A stretch of 64,000 nt of DNA from Theocolax elegans. Lineage: Eukaryota > Arthropoda > Insecta > Hymenoptera > Cerocephalidae. Shown here one piece after another: positions 32,641 through 43,748 of this stretch. The DNA is taken from positions 27,965,569 to 28,029,568 of the forward strand of contig CM047431.1 of the NCBI GenBank assembly GCA_026168455.1, written 5' to 3'. The notes below the pieces were generated by a model. It was not told where the DNA came from. It made no database searches and saw only the letters and a list, made by a program, of their open reading frames with translations. The stretch's first letter is position 1, and every line of letters starts with the position of its first letter. Made by a program: the position numbers and the translations under genes.

Positions 32641-32666
<26 letters not shown>

Positions 32667-33059
32667 GTCTCGAATTAATGTGCGTCTAGTAAATGGCGCC
32701 CAACGCAGTAATATTTTAATTTGTCGCCATACTTTTGGCACACAACAAATTATATTGTGTTGAGAAAATGGCGGTTTGAGTCCCTTCGAGAATTGCGTAG
32801 GTCCGACAGGGCACCGATGTTCAAAGCCAAGGAAGACTGCTCTTGTAACAGTCACAGCAGCATATCCCGAGTAGCCTCAATATGGAAGAAGCCACGCAGC
32901 AGCAACAAACTCGTGCATGAAGATCAACCTGTAAAGCATGTTAATAAGTATGTTTTTCAATACTACGGAGCAGATAGGAGTACACAAGACTGTGTACAGG
33001 AGTGGAGGTGTATAAGAGCCAGGGTTAGAGGTTATGTGAGCATAAACATTGAATACTAA
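32640..33059. other. (AG)n tract and unassigned stretch with a primer-site-like motif
   Basis: 32640-32666 is a pure AG repeat. At 32693-32704 the + strand reads TGGCGCCCAACG, equal to the start of the primer site of the gypsy element at 55100-55114, so an old retroelement junction is likely here. I cannot define its LTR. The rest shows no gene. Confidence 0.35.
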
Positions 33060-33965
33060 ATACTAAGGCGCCTGCCAAGTTACTCCTTACCTTATAATAG
33101 TAGCCGCGCAGTAGACCTGAGGAACAATATCCGGAGCCGACGTCGTGAAGAGACGTCTCAGCAGCCAAAAAGCCACGAAATAGAGAGAGAGAGAGACAGA
33201 GAAAGCGACACGTACTCGCATACGCCGAGCAGCCACGATCCGTCATCCACGGCAGTAATGTTCGCCGTCCACCTGAAACCAACTCAGCGATCTATTAGCC
33301 GATAAACAAAAAGGGACGAGGTAATAATTACCACAACAGTAGTCCTCGTCGTCGCCAACTCGTCCTCATCGTCGTTGCCTCGATCGAACAGCATAGCAGA
33401 ACGCCGACAACAACATCAAGCCGCTCTCGCTATAAGGCCGCGCTCGCACTGCACGGAGACTGTCGCGTCGCATGCGCGTGGCGCTCTCGGAGGACGAGGC
33501 AGAGAGCTCGGGAACACGGCCGTGAACGGACGCAACAAGGCGTCGTTTTGACCGTTTTTCGTCACGAGAGAGAGAGAGAGAGAGAGAGTTTGTGAGTGTG
33601 CATCTATGTGCAACCTGGATAGAGAATTCGCCGTGCAAGGTTCGTGCAAACGTGCTACCCTAAACCCGTGTTCCTCTCCTCATAAAGTGTGTGTGCCGCT
33701 ATTGCCCCTATTGCGCGTATCCGCACACGTAGCCGGAGTCGCCATTTCCGTCAATCGAACGGATGTTCGATCGTGTATCCGCTATATCGCCGTGAGTTTA
33801 ATTCCTACGAGCCCTCAGAATACGAGCCATAATCTACGCTTTAATTAATAGTATCTAGCAGCCGTCTAAATTGTCGCGAACGCGACTGGCAGCCGTGTAA
33901 TTTAATCTGTGTTTCGTCAATAAAATCTATTATTTTTATAAACGGATATAGACTCTATCACCCGT
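33060..33965 (+). repeat. Probable LTR or promoter-leader of the decayed + strand gypsy element
   Basis: A GC-rich stretch with short GA repeats (33182-33200, 33568-33592), a TATA-like GCTATAAGG at 33428-33436 and a polyadenylation signal GTCAATAAAATC at 33918-33929, in U3-R-U5 order and upstream of gag. The exact ends are not clear and I find no second copy downstream of the element. Confidence 0.35.
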
Positions 33966-33967
33966 AC

Positions 33968-34172
33968 GAGTTATACTGTAAAAATTAAGTTTTCTTGAAG
34001 AGAATTTTGAGTTATACTGAAGAAATTGAATTTTCTTGAAAAGTATTTTGAGTTATACTGAAGAAATTGAGTTTTCTTGAAGAGAATTTCGAGTTATACT
34101 GAAGAAATTGAGTTTTTTTGAAGAGAATTTTTTAATTATACTAAAGAAATTGAATTTTTCTTGAAGAAATCG
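33968..34172 (+). repeat. 41-bp tandem repeat in the gypsy leader
   Basis: The phrase GAGTTATACTG recurs at 33968, 34009, 34050 and 34091, exactly 41 bases apart, with a decayed fifth unit from about 34132. Each unit continues as AAGAAATTGAGTTTTCTTGAAG. It ends before the gag start. Confidence 0.9.
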
Positions 34173-34565
34173 AGTAAATAATGAAGAGACGGTTCACATG
34201 AAGGCTCGAGTATTTTCTTTAACAGGTATAAGAAATTTCCATAACTAGAAGACTCGAGTAATTTTCTTTTAGGTGGATTCAACAACTTTGCAAATAGATC
34301 TTTTACTAGTTGTTTGTATTAAACTAATAGATATTTGTCTTGTAAGTATATGATTTGTGGATAGTTGATATATTTCTTTATTGCTTAGTCACGATATAAT
34401 TTAAACCTTTTAACGGAGTACCTAACAAAATTACACTAAATCTCTTGAATTATCTTACAATAGGTGTGTCGTATAAGTGTTCTTTTATCAGACACTACTA
34501 ATCAACGAATAGCAATAACCTGTGTTGTATCGAGTATTCTGTTTTTCGAGTATACATCGTGAAAA

Positions 34566-37075
34566 ATGATGTTATCATCGGTAATTGGTAATGCAGAATA
34601 TACGGAGAGCATGAATCGTATTTTAACGGATCCATTGGAACGGGAGCGTTTAGATCGAATATTGACGTGGACGGATGATGAAATTATAATTAAACGCGCA
34701 ACGATTAAGTCACGTCGGTTCTCGTCGCACGAAGATAGAACGTATTTTTCGAGCCGTATTAAGAATGATGGGACGTATATCGGATGTACCGTCGTTCGCG
34801 TTAGTAGATAAGACGAATTTCGACAATGAATCGCGAGCGTACGTAGAAATGAACGATAATCATGTTCCGATTAATACAGCGAATGTAAGACGGGAAAATA
34901 ATGAAGGAGCCGTAGGAGGAGATAGTGCGTATAATACGACGGAGACGCGTTGAAACGAATTGAATACTGCAGTAACAGCTACAAGTACACAAAAAGCCAA
35001 TTTTCTTTTAAGTTGGACACTTTAATGAACATCATCAGGGGAAACAATTAATACACCATAACAAGTATCTCGAAATAGTAATGGTGCGATTCTGTGTTGT
35101 CCAGCGGTCGAATCTCGGGATAAAATATTTAAGGCTCCTACATCGGGTCGAGATATAGTGAGTTTACCGACCGTGATGTCAACTCTTGCAAGTCCTCCGT
35201 GTACAAATTTAATTCATACCTTTGCCCGGTTAGTACAGTGATTTCGTCGGTAGTGTAACAACTACAGGTGTAACATACGCGTTTCCAAGTATTTCGAGAC
35301 CGCCAGTAACTAGCAAGAATATTCCGTTCGCGTTGAATTATCCAATAGAAAGTACGCCGCGTAGACGCTTAATCATTCTAGAGGAGCAATCGTTGCCCAA
35401 TTTCGGAAATAATACGATGTATCCACCACATTTGGGGTTACCACCACCTATTTCAAGTGAGAACTCACATTATATTCCAATTGATACAATAGGTTGGAGA
35501 CCGCATCCAGTAGCTGCAGAGGCATTGAATGATGCGACGTATCTGCCTGTTCCTCAAGTAACGGCAGTTCAAGTACCGAATAATTTGAACTATACTATGA
35601 ATGCGCGAAATAATAATAATTTGTCAAATGAACGGATTCGACCGATAATTAAATCTGAGGAGATGCCTCGCCTTGAAAATAGATCGAATCGTTCAGAACA
35701 TTCGAATGTTCATTTACGAGAAGGTTTGAATACAAGAGTTCGACGTTTTACAACGTGTAGAAACTCTCATCATCCTGATAATCTTGGGGTTGATTTTCGA
35801 GAAATATTGCGCGATGAAAATGATAGTGAAGAAGAAGATATGGGGCTTCGAGTTAATCGAGCCAATACTATTCGTTTAGTTATTCGGAATTTGCGGGAAT
35901 GGAATTTGAAATTCAAAGGAGATGATAAAGAGAATCCGGAGGAGTTTTTGAGGCGTTTAAATCAATGCAGGATAGCTGCATATATATCGGATAATGAGTA
36001 GATTTGGCCAATTCCGACAGTATCAGCTGGGAGTGCTAGGTTATGATTTGAAGCAAGAAAATATGAAATAACCTCATGGAGAGAGTTTAAGGTGGCATTT
36101 AGAAAATAATTTGTAGGTGAAATAAATAGAGAAGATTTAATGGAAGAGTTGCAAGCGAGATCTCAAAGGGCGGGTGAGAAGATATTGCAGTATTTGGCTT
36201 TTATTAAACAAATTCTAAGTTATTTCAGGCAACCTCCTCCGTTATATGAACAAATTAGCATTATGTTCACTAGACTGTTACCATTTTATCAAGAGTATAT
36301 GTGGAACAAAGAAATTACGAGTTTCGAGTCGATTGAGCATTATGGTAGAGAATTCGAGAAGCAGGTCGAGATGAAGAGAAGATATCAACCCCCGCCTTCG
36401 AGAGACAAGTCGAGATTACCACATTTAGCATACAAAGCTGCAGTAAAATCGTCAAAATTCGCAGCAGTGAGTGAAAAATCGGACGAATCGAGTAAGGAGG
36501 TAAAAACAGAAGAGAAAAACAAACCTAAAAACCAAAAACCAGGTGGTACCAAAGGTAAAAAGCCAATTAATTCGAAAAATGAGAGTGAAAGTGGAGTCGA
36601 GAGTGCAGCAGCATTGCAGGTGAAGGCACCTGTAGATGCGAGTGTTCAAGTGCAAAATAACAATACGAGAAACAATCAGGCACAGAACAGTCGAGCAAAT
36701 GTTTCGAATAATGCTTCGAGGACTAATACGAAACAAGTTGAACCAGCAAATTCGTCGAGTATCGAGACTAAAGGTAATCAGTTTTCCAACAATAACTTAG
36801 GTCAAAGGACAAATTAGAGCAACCGAAATGGGAATAACCTACAAGGTATTGGTTCACAGGGATTCGTGGGTACGTGTTTTGTGAGCCAGGTTGTTGGACA
36901 TCGCGCATCGGAGTATCCAAAGCGTACTTGTTTTAGATGTAGGCAGCAAGGACATAGCGCTAATCAATGTCCGAATCAGGTGCGTCAACCACCCAAGGTT
37001 GATACGGCACCATCGATTCAGTGTCAAGGGTGGGAACAAATGGAGTACATTTTAAGAAATTGACCTAATTGTCGG
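34566..37075 (+). pseudogene. Gag of the decayed + strand gypsy element
   Basis: A series of frames with shifts at about 34770, 34950-35330, 36001-36140 and 36817. The start block is MMLSSVIGNAEYTESMNRIL. The capsid region includes LREWNLKFKGDDKENPEEFL near 35880-35945 and WNKEITSFESIEHYGREFEKQ near 36300-36360. A Lys/Asn/Gln-rich basic linker follows. The carboxy end has one good zinc knuckle (CFRCRQQGHSANQC, near 36928-36970) next to a degenerate one (CFVSQVVGHRASEY). At least five changes make it non-functional. Its overall form is the same as Gag in the element at 43.7-56.4 kb (both have a ...KF.G...DPETFL-type capsid start). Confidence 0.75.
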
Positions 37076-37620
37076 AATATTGTACAAATATTGAGAAACG
37101 AGTGGGCGGGGGTTAAGGAGAGATCTCTGAACCCTGCAAACAATTAGAAACTCAATCGCTTAGTACAATGTGCGAGAATTCGAGTCTTCGTGTGAGCAAT
37201 AATATCAGCGGGATCGAGTTAAGCTATTGAGCCTGTTCCTCGTGTTGTGGGTACGAAAAATACGAGTTATGATTTTCCTAAGCCGGTACGCAGTGAAAAA
37301 GAAATAAATATGTTAAAACCGGAAGAAAATAAATCGCACAGAGCCATTAAGAAACGAGTGATTGAAAGTAAAAATAAGTCAAGAGCGGTTATAGCGAGGA
37401 GGTTATCCGCAATTGCCGAGGATGATAAAGCAGAATTGTCTGTTTCTGAATGGGTATCCTGGGCACGAGGGCTTAATAATTTCAAGAGCAATATTAATGT
37501 TGCGCAAAGTAATGAGGGTGATGCAGAGTGTTCTTTGGTATCGGGTGTTGGTTCAAACGTATCGAATGTGAAACCGTATCAAATACGGTTGAATCTCCAA
37601 ACCCATCCAGAGTAATGCAG

Positions 37621-38735
37621 AATTGTGAATGTTGCGGCATCTACAATGGAAAATAGGAATTTTCTTCGAGTATCGCTTGGGGGCGTATCGTACATGGCGT
37701 TGTTCGACCCAGGGGCGACTATCCCGTTAGTGAAAGAGACTTCGGCGATGATTAATAGCGTCACGGGAGAATCTATGAGAGTTCTCGGGATGTTAAAGAT
37801 TAATTTGGGTGTGGACGGAGAGATGAAATCGTTAACAGCTTGAGCCGTCAAGGGCATCAGCCATGATATGGTGTTAGGAATGGATTTCGGGTTAATTTGA
37901 GACATACAAGTAAGATTGAGAGCAAGATTGTGGAGATCAACAAAGAATGGAGTCTGGCAGCTCCTCAATTGAATGAGATCGAGGAACTAGTGTCGAGGTT
38001 GATTCCAGAGGAACAAGAGATTTTTGGTATGACCAATTTGACTGAACACCATATTGAGGTTAGTTTTAAAACACCGATAAAGCAAAATCCAAGAAGAATG
38101 TCGCCAATAATGTGGAGAGTTGCGCAAAAGATTGTAGAGAAAATGTATCGGGAGCAAGTGATTGATAGATCGGTAGGCGAGTGGTGTAGTGCGCCGGTAA
38201 TCGTGCGTAAACAAAATGGCAGCTACAGGTTTTGTACCGATTATCGAGATCTCAACAAACGTAGTTCAAAAGATGCATATCCGATACTGAGTATAGATGG
38301 GATACTGGATAAATTGCGTAATGCAAAATACATTTCAAAAATTGTTTTAAGACAAGCATATTTCCAGATTCCCATGAAGAAGTCGAGTAAAAAGTATACG
38401 GTGTTTGCAATACCGGGTTCGGGTCTATGGCAATTCAGAAGAATTTCATTTAGATTAACTAACGCAGCAATGACATTTCAAAGGTTAATTGACTCATTAT
38501 TTGGGCCTGAGTATGATCCATACGTGTTTGGTTACCTGGACGATATTATCATAACAACGGATAATTTCGAAGAACATTTAAAATGGTTGGAATTAGTTCT
38601 TAAGCCTTTAGTCGAGGCAGGCCTCACAGTCAATCGAGATAAGTGTGAATACGGATGTTCGAGAGTGAGGTACTTTGGGGTATTTACTGGATCGAGATGG
38701 GTTGAGACCTGATCCAGAGAGAATACAGACGGATT
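37621..38735 (+). pseudogene. Protease and reverse transcriptase of the decayed + strand gypsy element
   Basis: Protease is read from about 37650 with YMALFDPGATIPLV, where the catalytic triad D-T/S-G has become D-P-G, then HDMVLGMDFG near 37860-37890. RT is well preserved over 37897-38712: APVIVRKQNGSYRFCTDYRDLN near 38190-38255 (core RKQNGS), and VFGYLDDIIITTDNFEEHL near 38525-38585. A stop lies at 37841 and another at 38710. Directly after RT the RNase H domain is missing and integrase core sequence follows. The RT retains both catalytic Asp residues, so the body of this element decayed unevenly. Confidence 0.8.
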
Positions 38736-39425
38736 TATTCACCAAGTGGGTCGAATAAAAACCTGTGAGAACTGCAGATGGCAAAAACGTAGCTAAAGCG
38801 TTCGAAGAATTGGTACTATTCCACTGAGAAACGCCAGACTACTTACTGACAGATAATGGAAAAGAATTTGATAATAAATTCTTGAAGAAAACACTGAAAG
38901 AGCATGGAGTTATTCGAGTTACAACTCCTCCATATCACCCTCAAGCCAATCCGGTGGAAAGAGCGAATCGGACGTTAAAAACGATGATAGCGATGTATGT
39001 AGAATCTGATCATCGTACTTGGGATCAACATCTGCATGAATTGAGACATGCGATGAATACAGCCACTCAATCGAGTACTCAAGTTTCGCCGGCATTTTTG
39101 AATTTTTGTACAAAGGAAGGTAGACAACTGTTATCAATAAAAAGTTTGAAGCCTTTTAGTCCAAAGTTAAAATTAGATCCTGAAGTTTGGAAGGACCGTA
39201 TGAAATGGTTAGATGCACTGAGAGATTTAGTATTAAAATATATCGATGAGGCAAGAGCCAAACAAGCGCGAAATTATAACAAAGGTAGAGCGAATTTTCA
39301 ATATCAAGTGGGTGATTTAGTTTTACGGAAGGTACACACGCTGTCGAACACGGCACAAGGGTTTTCGGCTAAATTACGTTAGAAATACAACGGTCCATTC
39401 GTGATTGTAGAAATTCTGTTCATAG
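38736..39425 (+). pseudogene. Integrase core and carboxy-terminal part, + strand gypsy element
   Basis: The core starts late: the first catalytic Asp region and zinc-binding domain are deleted. LLTDNGKEFDNKFL near 38845-38885 carries the second Asp, and HPQANPVERANRTLKTMI near 38938-38990 carries the catalytic Glu. A GDLVLRKVHTLS block near 39310-39350 begins the carboxy-terminal domain, and KYNGPFVIVEI follows after a stop at 39380. The TGA at 38827 also interrupts it. Confidence 0.8.
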
Positions 39426-40556
39426 ATGTTGAGAGTTCAAGGAAGCACCAATTCCCAGGCAATGGGAGGAGATCGGGAGGAATTAGAAATCATCCAGTTA
39501 GAGGAGATGGCGCGGAAGAGACGGGAAGCTAACAACCCGGAGGAGCATTGGACGATGGCGGTCAGTCGAGAAGCAATCCCGAAGATCCCTATGGCTATGG
39601 AGGTGGAGACAGTATTTCAAGAAAATCGGGTGGTATTCTCTGGTATGGAAGTGTGAGATCCGTTGTCAATCATTTCGAGCCCAGAGAGGATGGATGGGGA
39701 GACGGACGTAGAGCTCCTCTGTGCCGAGGCGTTGAACACCCTGCATTGCCCACGCACGGATAGGCGACGACGTGTCTGTTCGCCTTCTGAACTCTCTGAT
39801 CTCTTCGAGTCGCAATGGGGGATGGGGGCTAGTCATGCCGCGGTAAACGAACTGGATAATTTTGTTCGGCCAATGGGCATGTCGTGTCGTATCCCCTTCC
39901 TCATATGCAGATACTATGGAGCTTAGTGGGTCTCCTTCGTACGAATAGACCTGATTACAAACGAGGCCCCGAGATAGAGAGGTCGTTTAGCCGTCATCAC
40001 CGATGAAAGAGCTCCAGGGACCAAACGGGGAAGGGCGGCGTTTTTACCCGCGCCGTCACCTGGAGATAGAGGATTACGTGTCCGCCAATCTTTGGAGCAG
40101 GTCATTCTCGCCGACTTTTGGACCGGCCAATTTGGTTTAGGAGGAACCCGTGGTGCTCGAGGAGACTTGACCAGAAGAAATGGCCGAGACACCGGCACAA
40201 GAGTCAATTGCGGTCGCTCCAGTACGGGAGATGGCGAGACCGGCTGAACCAACTCCGGTCGTAGTTGAACCCGCAACCACCAATCCAGCCAATATACCCA
40301 TACGGACGAAAGGGGTTTTGTTTGGGAACCTAACTCCTATTCCCACGGACTCAATGATTGACCCGCCAGCCTGGATTTGTTTTAACTGCTGGCAGAGGGG
40401 TCATACCAGATTCACCTGTTCCTGACCGACCACAATTTTTTGTTTTAATTGTGGACGGAAAGGGGCGAATCTGCGTGACTGCCCACGCTGTTCAGCGGAA
40501 CACGCGACTTACTTAGCAAGTCCCAAACCCTGGGCCCATAGTAATAAGGAGTGAAC
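39426..40556 (+). pseudogene. Extra frame after integrase ending in two zinc knuckles
   Basis: Downstream of integrase, broken frames carry basic and Pro-rich sequence (APSPGDRGLRVRQSLEQVI near 40040-40100) and end with two zinc knuckles: CFNCWQRGHTRFTC near 40377-40420, and in the same frame after one TGA (40423-40425) CFNCGRKGANLRDCPRCS near 40441-40490. The second lacks its His. A closely similar pair ends the frame at 45879-46103 in another gypsy element, also after integrase. In gypsy elements this position often holds env; there is no signal peptide or membrane segment here. Function is unknown; RNA binding is the natural guess from the knuckles. Confidence 0.55.
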
Positions 40557-42000
40557 GTCGGAATAACCGTGACCGTCCTTTTAGGTGGGAACGATCGGAG
40601 CCGCCTCCTGCTAGGGAAGAGGGCACCACCATGTTACAAATCTAGCAGATGGTGCAGGTGTAGGGCCAACCTCCAATGCTCACATCACTGATGGAATTGG
40701 GGTAAACAAGCAGCGGGCAGTTACCATCTGGAATTTATATATTTCTCGGCCTTCTTCCGAGACGTTTCTCCCGCGAGTTTTCAGTTGGTCTCTACTCTCT
40801 TTCCTTGGCGGATCAGAGCTTGTATCGATACGACCACATTAAATATATATAATCATTAAACTTAAAATCATTGTTCTTATTCTCCTCGCCTAATTAAGTA
40901 GTGGTAGGTGCAACACTCTAGTAATATACGTCGTTGACCAAAAGGCAATTACCTACACAGGGTCTCTCTCCTGCAATGCAAGAGGCGGTTTTGCGGGCTC
41001 ACTTGGAGGAGCGAGAGCGGAGATGTCGAGGGTCATCCCAGTAGGGAATTAACGATAGGGAATAGTGGTCATAGGGGAGGTTATCGAATTTTTATTTTTT
41101 TTTATTATTTTATTTGTGTTGAGATACTAGAGTGTATAGAGAGCAGAATTGTCGAGTATGAAGAACGAAGAAAATGATGACAATAAAACAATACGTAAGT
41201 TTTCTAAATTCTTTAATCAATTTTCCTTCTTTTCCTTATTCCTATACGAGTGTGAATCTTGAGAGAGTGTGGTGAGAGTGCACTGAGGATATGATGTGTT
41301 ATTGGAGCGTATGAGTTAGATGTAAGAATTAAAAATGTAATCTATGTGAAATAGGTAGACAGTTTAAGTTGACGTTAAGGATTCACGTAGTTATTGGGTA
41401 GGTAGGTAAACCGGCGAATACCTTTGAGGAGGTATTCCGGTTCAGAATGGGGGTCTTTGTGACGTTGTCATGAGTAGGATGTAAGAGTGCGTCGTGTGTG
41501 GATGTGTGTGAGCCGTAGCGTATACACATGATTACGCAATCACAGTAATTATTAGAGACACTTAGGGCACAAACGCGATGAATTTAACATTTGATCATTA
41601 TTAATTAAGTATTTATTTAAACACACACACGCTTTTCACATACACTGCACTGTGAGTATCGGCACCAGCTGACATCTGCAACTGCAACAACGTGCGGTCA
41701 AATCAACACATATGCGCACGAGAGTATAGGGGGAACGAGGTATACATACATATACGCACATACACACGCGTATTCGCGGTACAACCGTACGCGAAGCAAA
41801 TTTGGGCTTGGTGACGAGTCCACCAGGTGCCGACGACACGAGGGCAGAAGGGAGAGAGAGGTACGTACGCGATAGCTCTCTCTTGAATTATGATACCGCG
41901 CAACGTACTCTCGTCGATATCGTAATAGGGATGACTGTGCGCGAGAGCACAGTAGACGTACCTTAGATATACGTATATATATATATATATATATATGTAT
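40557..42000. other. Unassigned stretch, possible LTR, ending in a TA repeat
   Basis: The part 40690-40990 could be an LTR of the gypsy element (it has TTTATATATT and TTAAATATATATAATC motifs and a GC-rich middle) but it does not match 33060-33965. From 41000 to 41975 I see no gene; CA-rich and AT-rich patches alternate. 41971-41996 is a TA microsatellite that directly borders the inverted-end element. Confidence 0.35.
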
Positions 42001-42236
42001 GGGGTATTCCACGTAAAGTGGTCCGATCAAAATTTTAAAATGCACCAAATTTTGGGAACACGTTGCAAATGTTTTTCAAAATACAGAAGAAAATTTTTAT
42101 GTACTGGAATCTATTTGCTCAAAAGTTATTCTAACTTCAAAAAGTGAATTTTTACAAGTTTTTTTCAACACCAGCTGGGTTTACCCCTATTTAACTCAAA
42201 TTTATTCAACTCGTATTTTTATGGCGTTCAATTCTG

Positions 42237-42352
42237 TAAAAAGTTATGATAATTTAAAGAAAGATAAAAAATTCACAATACTAATATGGTAATTTCCATT
42301 TAAATTGAAAAAAAAAATTTCGTGTTTCTTTAAATTATCATAACTTTTTACA
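42237..42352 (+). repeat. Hairpin inside the left arm
   Basis: AAAAAGTTATGATAATTTAAAG at about 42239-42260 pairs with CTTTAAATTATCATAACTTTTT near 42330-42351. The same hairpin starts the partial copy at 8353. The right arm at 57.3-57.6 kb lacks it. Confidence 0.8.
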
Positions 42353-42454
42353 TAATTGAAGACCATAGAAATGCTACAGACCATTTAAAAGATATTGCTC
42401 CAAGCTTTCTTTTAGACTTTTGGATAAAAAAAAAAATTATGCCCTACTGGAAAT

Positions 42455-42565
42455 ATTTGCGCAATTAATAGCGCAACGTCTGACGCAACTTTTGACGCAA
42501 CTTGCGCTACTTTTTACGTGTCTTTATCGAGCCAAAAGTTGCGCCATAAATTGCGCTACTATATT
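42455..42565 (+). repeat. Cluster of GCGCAA/TTGCGC motifs in the left arm
   Basis: Within about 110 bases there are at least seven copies of TTGCGC or GCGCAA (or ACGCAA), in both orientations, mirrored in the right arm at 57205-57305. Such clustered subterminal motifs are a known place for transposase binding in DNA transposons; that role is inferred. Confidence 0.65.
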
Positions 42566-42799
42566 GAAAATTTGAATATATATATATATACATTTTCATA
42601 TAATTTTATAATAGAATATGCCTTAAGATCTTTTTTATGTGATTTTCAATTGCAATTTTCAACATGATTCCAACTTTAAAAAATTGCTAATATTTTGATG
42701 AATGCAATCAAATAAAAAAAATCCATAGTAATAAAGTTATATTTATTTATTTAACTAAAAGCTGCAAATTTTGAAAGACAAGATTTTTTGTTTTAAACT

Positions 42800-43290
42800 C
42801 TTACCTCGAGGTTTTTCCAAATTCAAGATGGCAGCATCTAAGATGGTAATATATATAGGAGAAAATTTTTTGATATTCCGATATTATTCCATGAACAATG
42901 TTTTATGATGAATGTATATCAACATTGGACATACGGCGTAGTTTTTACCATTTCAAGATGGCGGACCCAATATAGCGGCAAGAAATTTGGCAAATTCTTC
43001 GATTTTTATGAAATTCGATTTACAGGGATTTCTTGGATCGCTGATTACGAAATCGTTATCAGTTTTTACAAATTCAAGATGGCGGACCCAATATAGCGGC
43101 ATGAAATTTTGCAAATTGTTGAATTTCTATGAAATTTGATTTACAGGGGTTTTCTGGGTCGCTGGTTACAAATTCGTTGTTAGTTTTTATTTACATATTC
43201 AAGATAGCATAGAAACCAATATGGTGACCAGAAGTTCTATTTATGTTAAATTTAGTTTAAAAGGTTTTTTGGGCCACGGATTACGGATCC
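42800..43290 (+). repeat. Tandem repeat of about 121-130 bp
   Basis: TTCAAGATGGC or its variant occurs at 42822, 42952, 43073 and 43198, giving periods of 130, 121 and 125 bases. Units include CGGACCCAATATAGCGGCA and GATTTACAGGG. The right arm (56715-56960) keeps only about one and a half units. Confidence 0.85.
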
Positions 43291-43744
43291 GTAATGATGA
43301 CTCATGTGCAGCATGCTTTTCCTCATGAAATAAATAGTCGTACATATTCCTCAACGAAAATATTGAAAGTAAACAATACAAAGAAATTACAAAAAAAACT
43401 TACTGAATTACGTGTCTTTTCATGCGATGTGAGCTGGGAAATGTGACTCATTGGCTAAACGACGTAAAATCAGCGACCTATAAACTTAATTTAAAGAAAA
43501 CTATAAGACAAAACACAACTAGATTATGTTATATACTTTTAAAATTTTTGTGTCCTTTTGTTCAGAAGCAAATAATGTAAAGTGAGAAAAAAGAATATAT
43601 ATATTATTACTTTTTATTTTTAAATAAAATGCTATGATGATATTTAAGGAAATAGGCATATTTTTATATAAAATATGTTTTATTAAGGCCGTATATAAAA
43701 TATTATATTTAAATACAAATGTTTTCGATGGAAGCCAGCCATTA

Positions 43745-43748
43745 AATT
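43745..43748 (+). repeat. Target-site duplication AATT of the gypsy element
   Basis: AATT precedes the left LTR and follows the right LTR at 56397-56400. Confidence 0.65.

Noticed and set aside
32640..32666. Leu/Ser repeat region as part of the LINE protein
   Set aside because: It is the translation of an AG repeat at the broken 5' edge of the LINE.
39426..40556. Envelope gene after integrase
   Set aside because: No signal peptide, membrane segment or fusion-protein features; the end is a zinc-knuckle pair.
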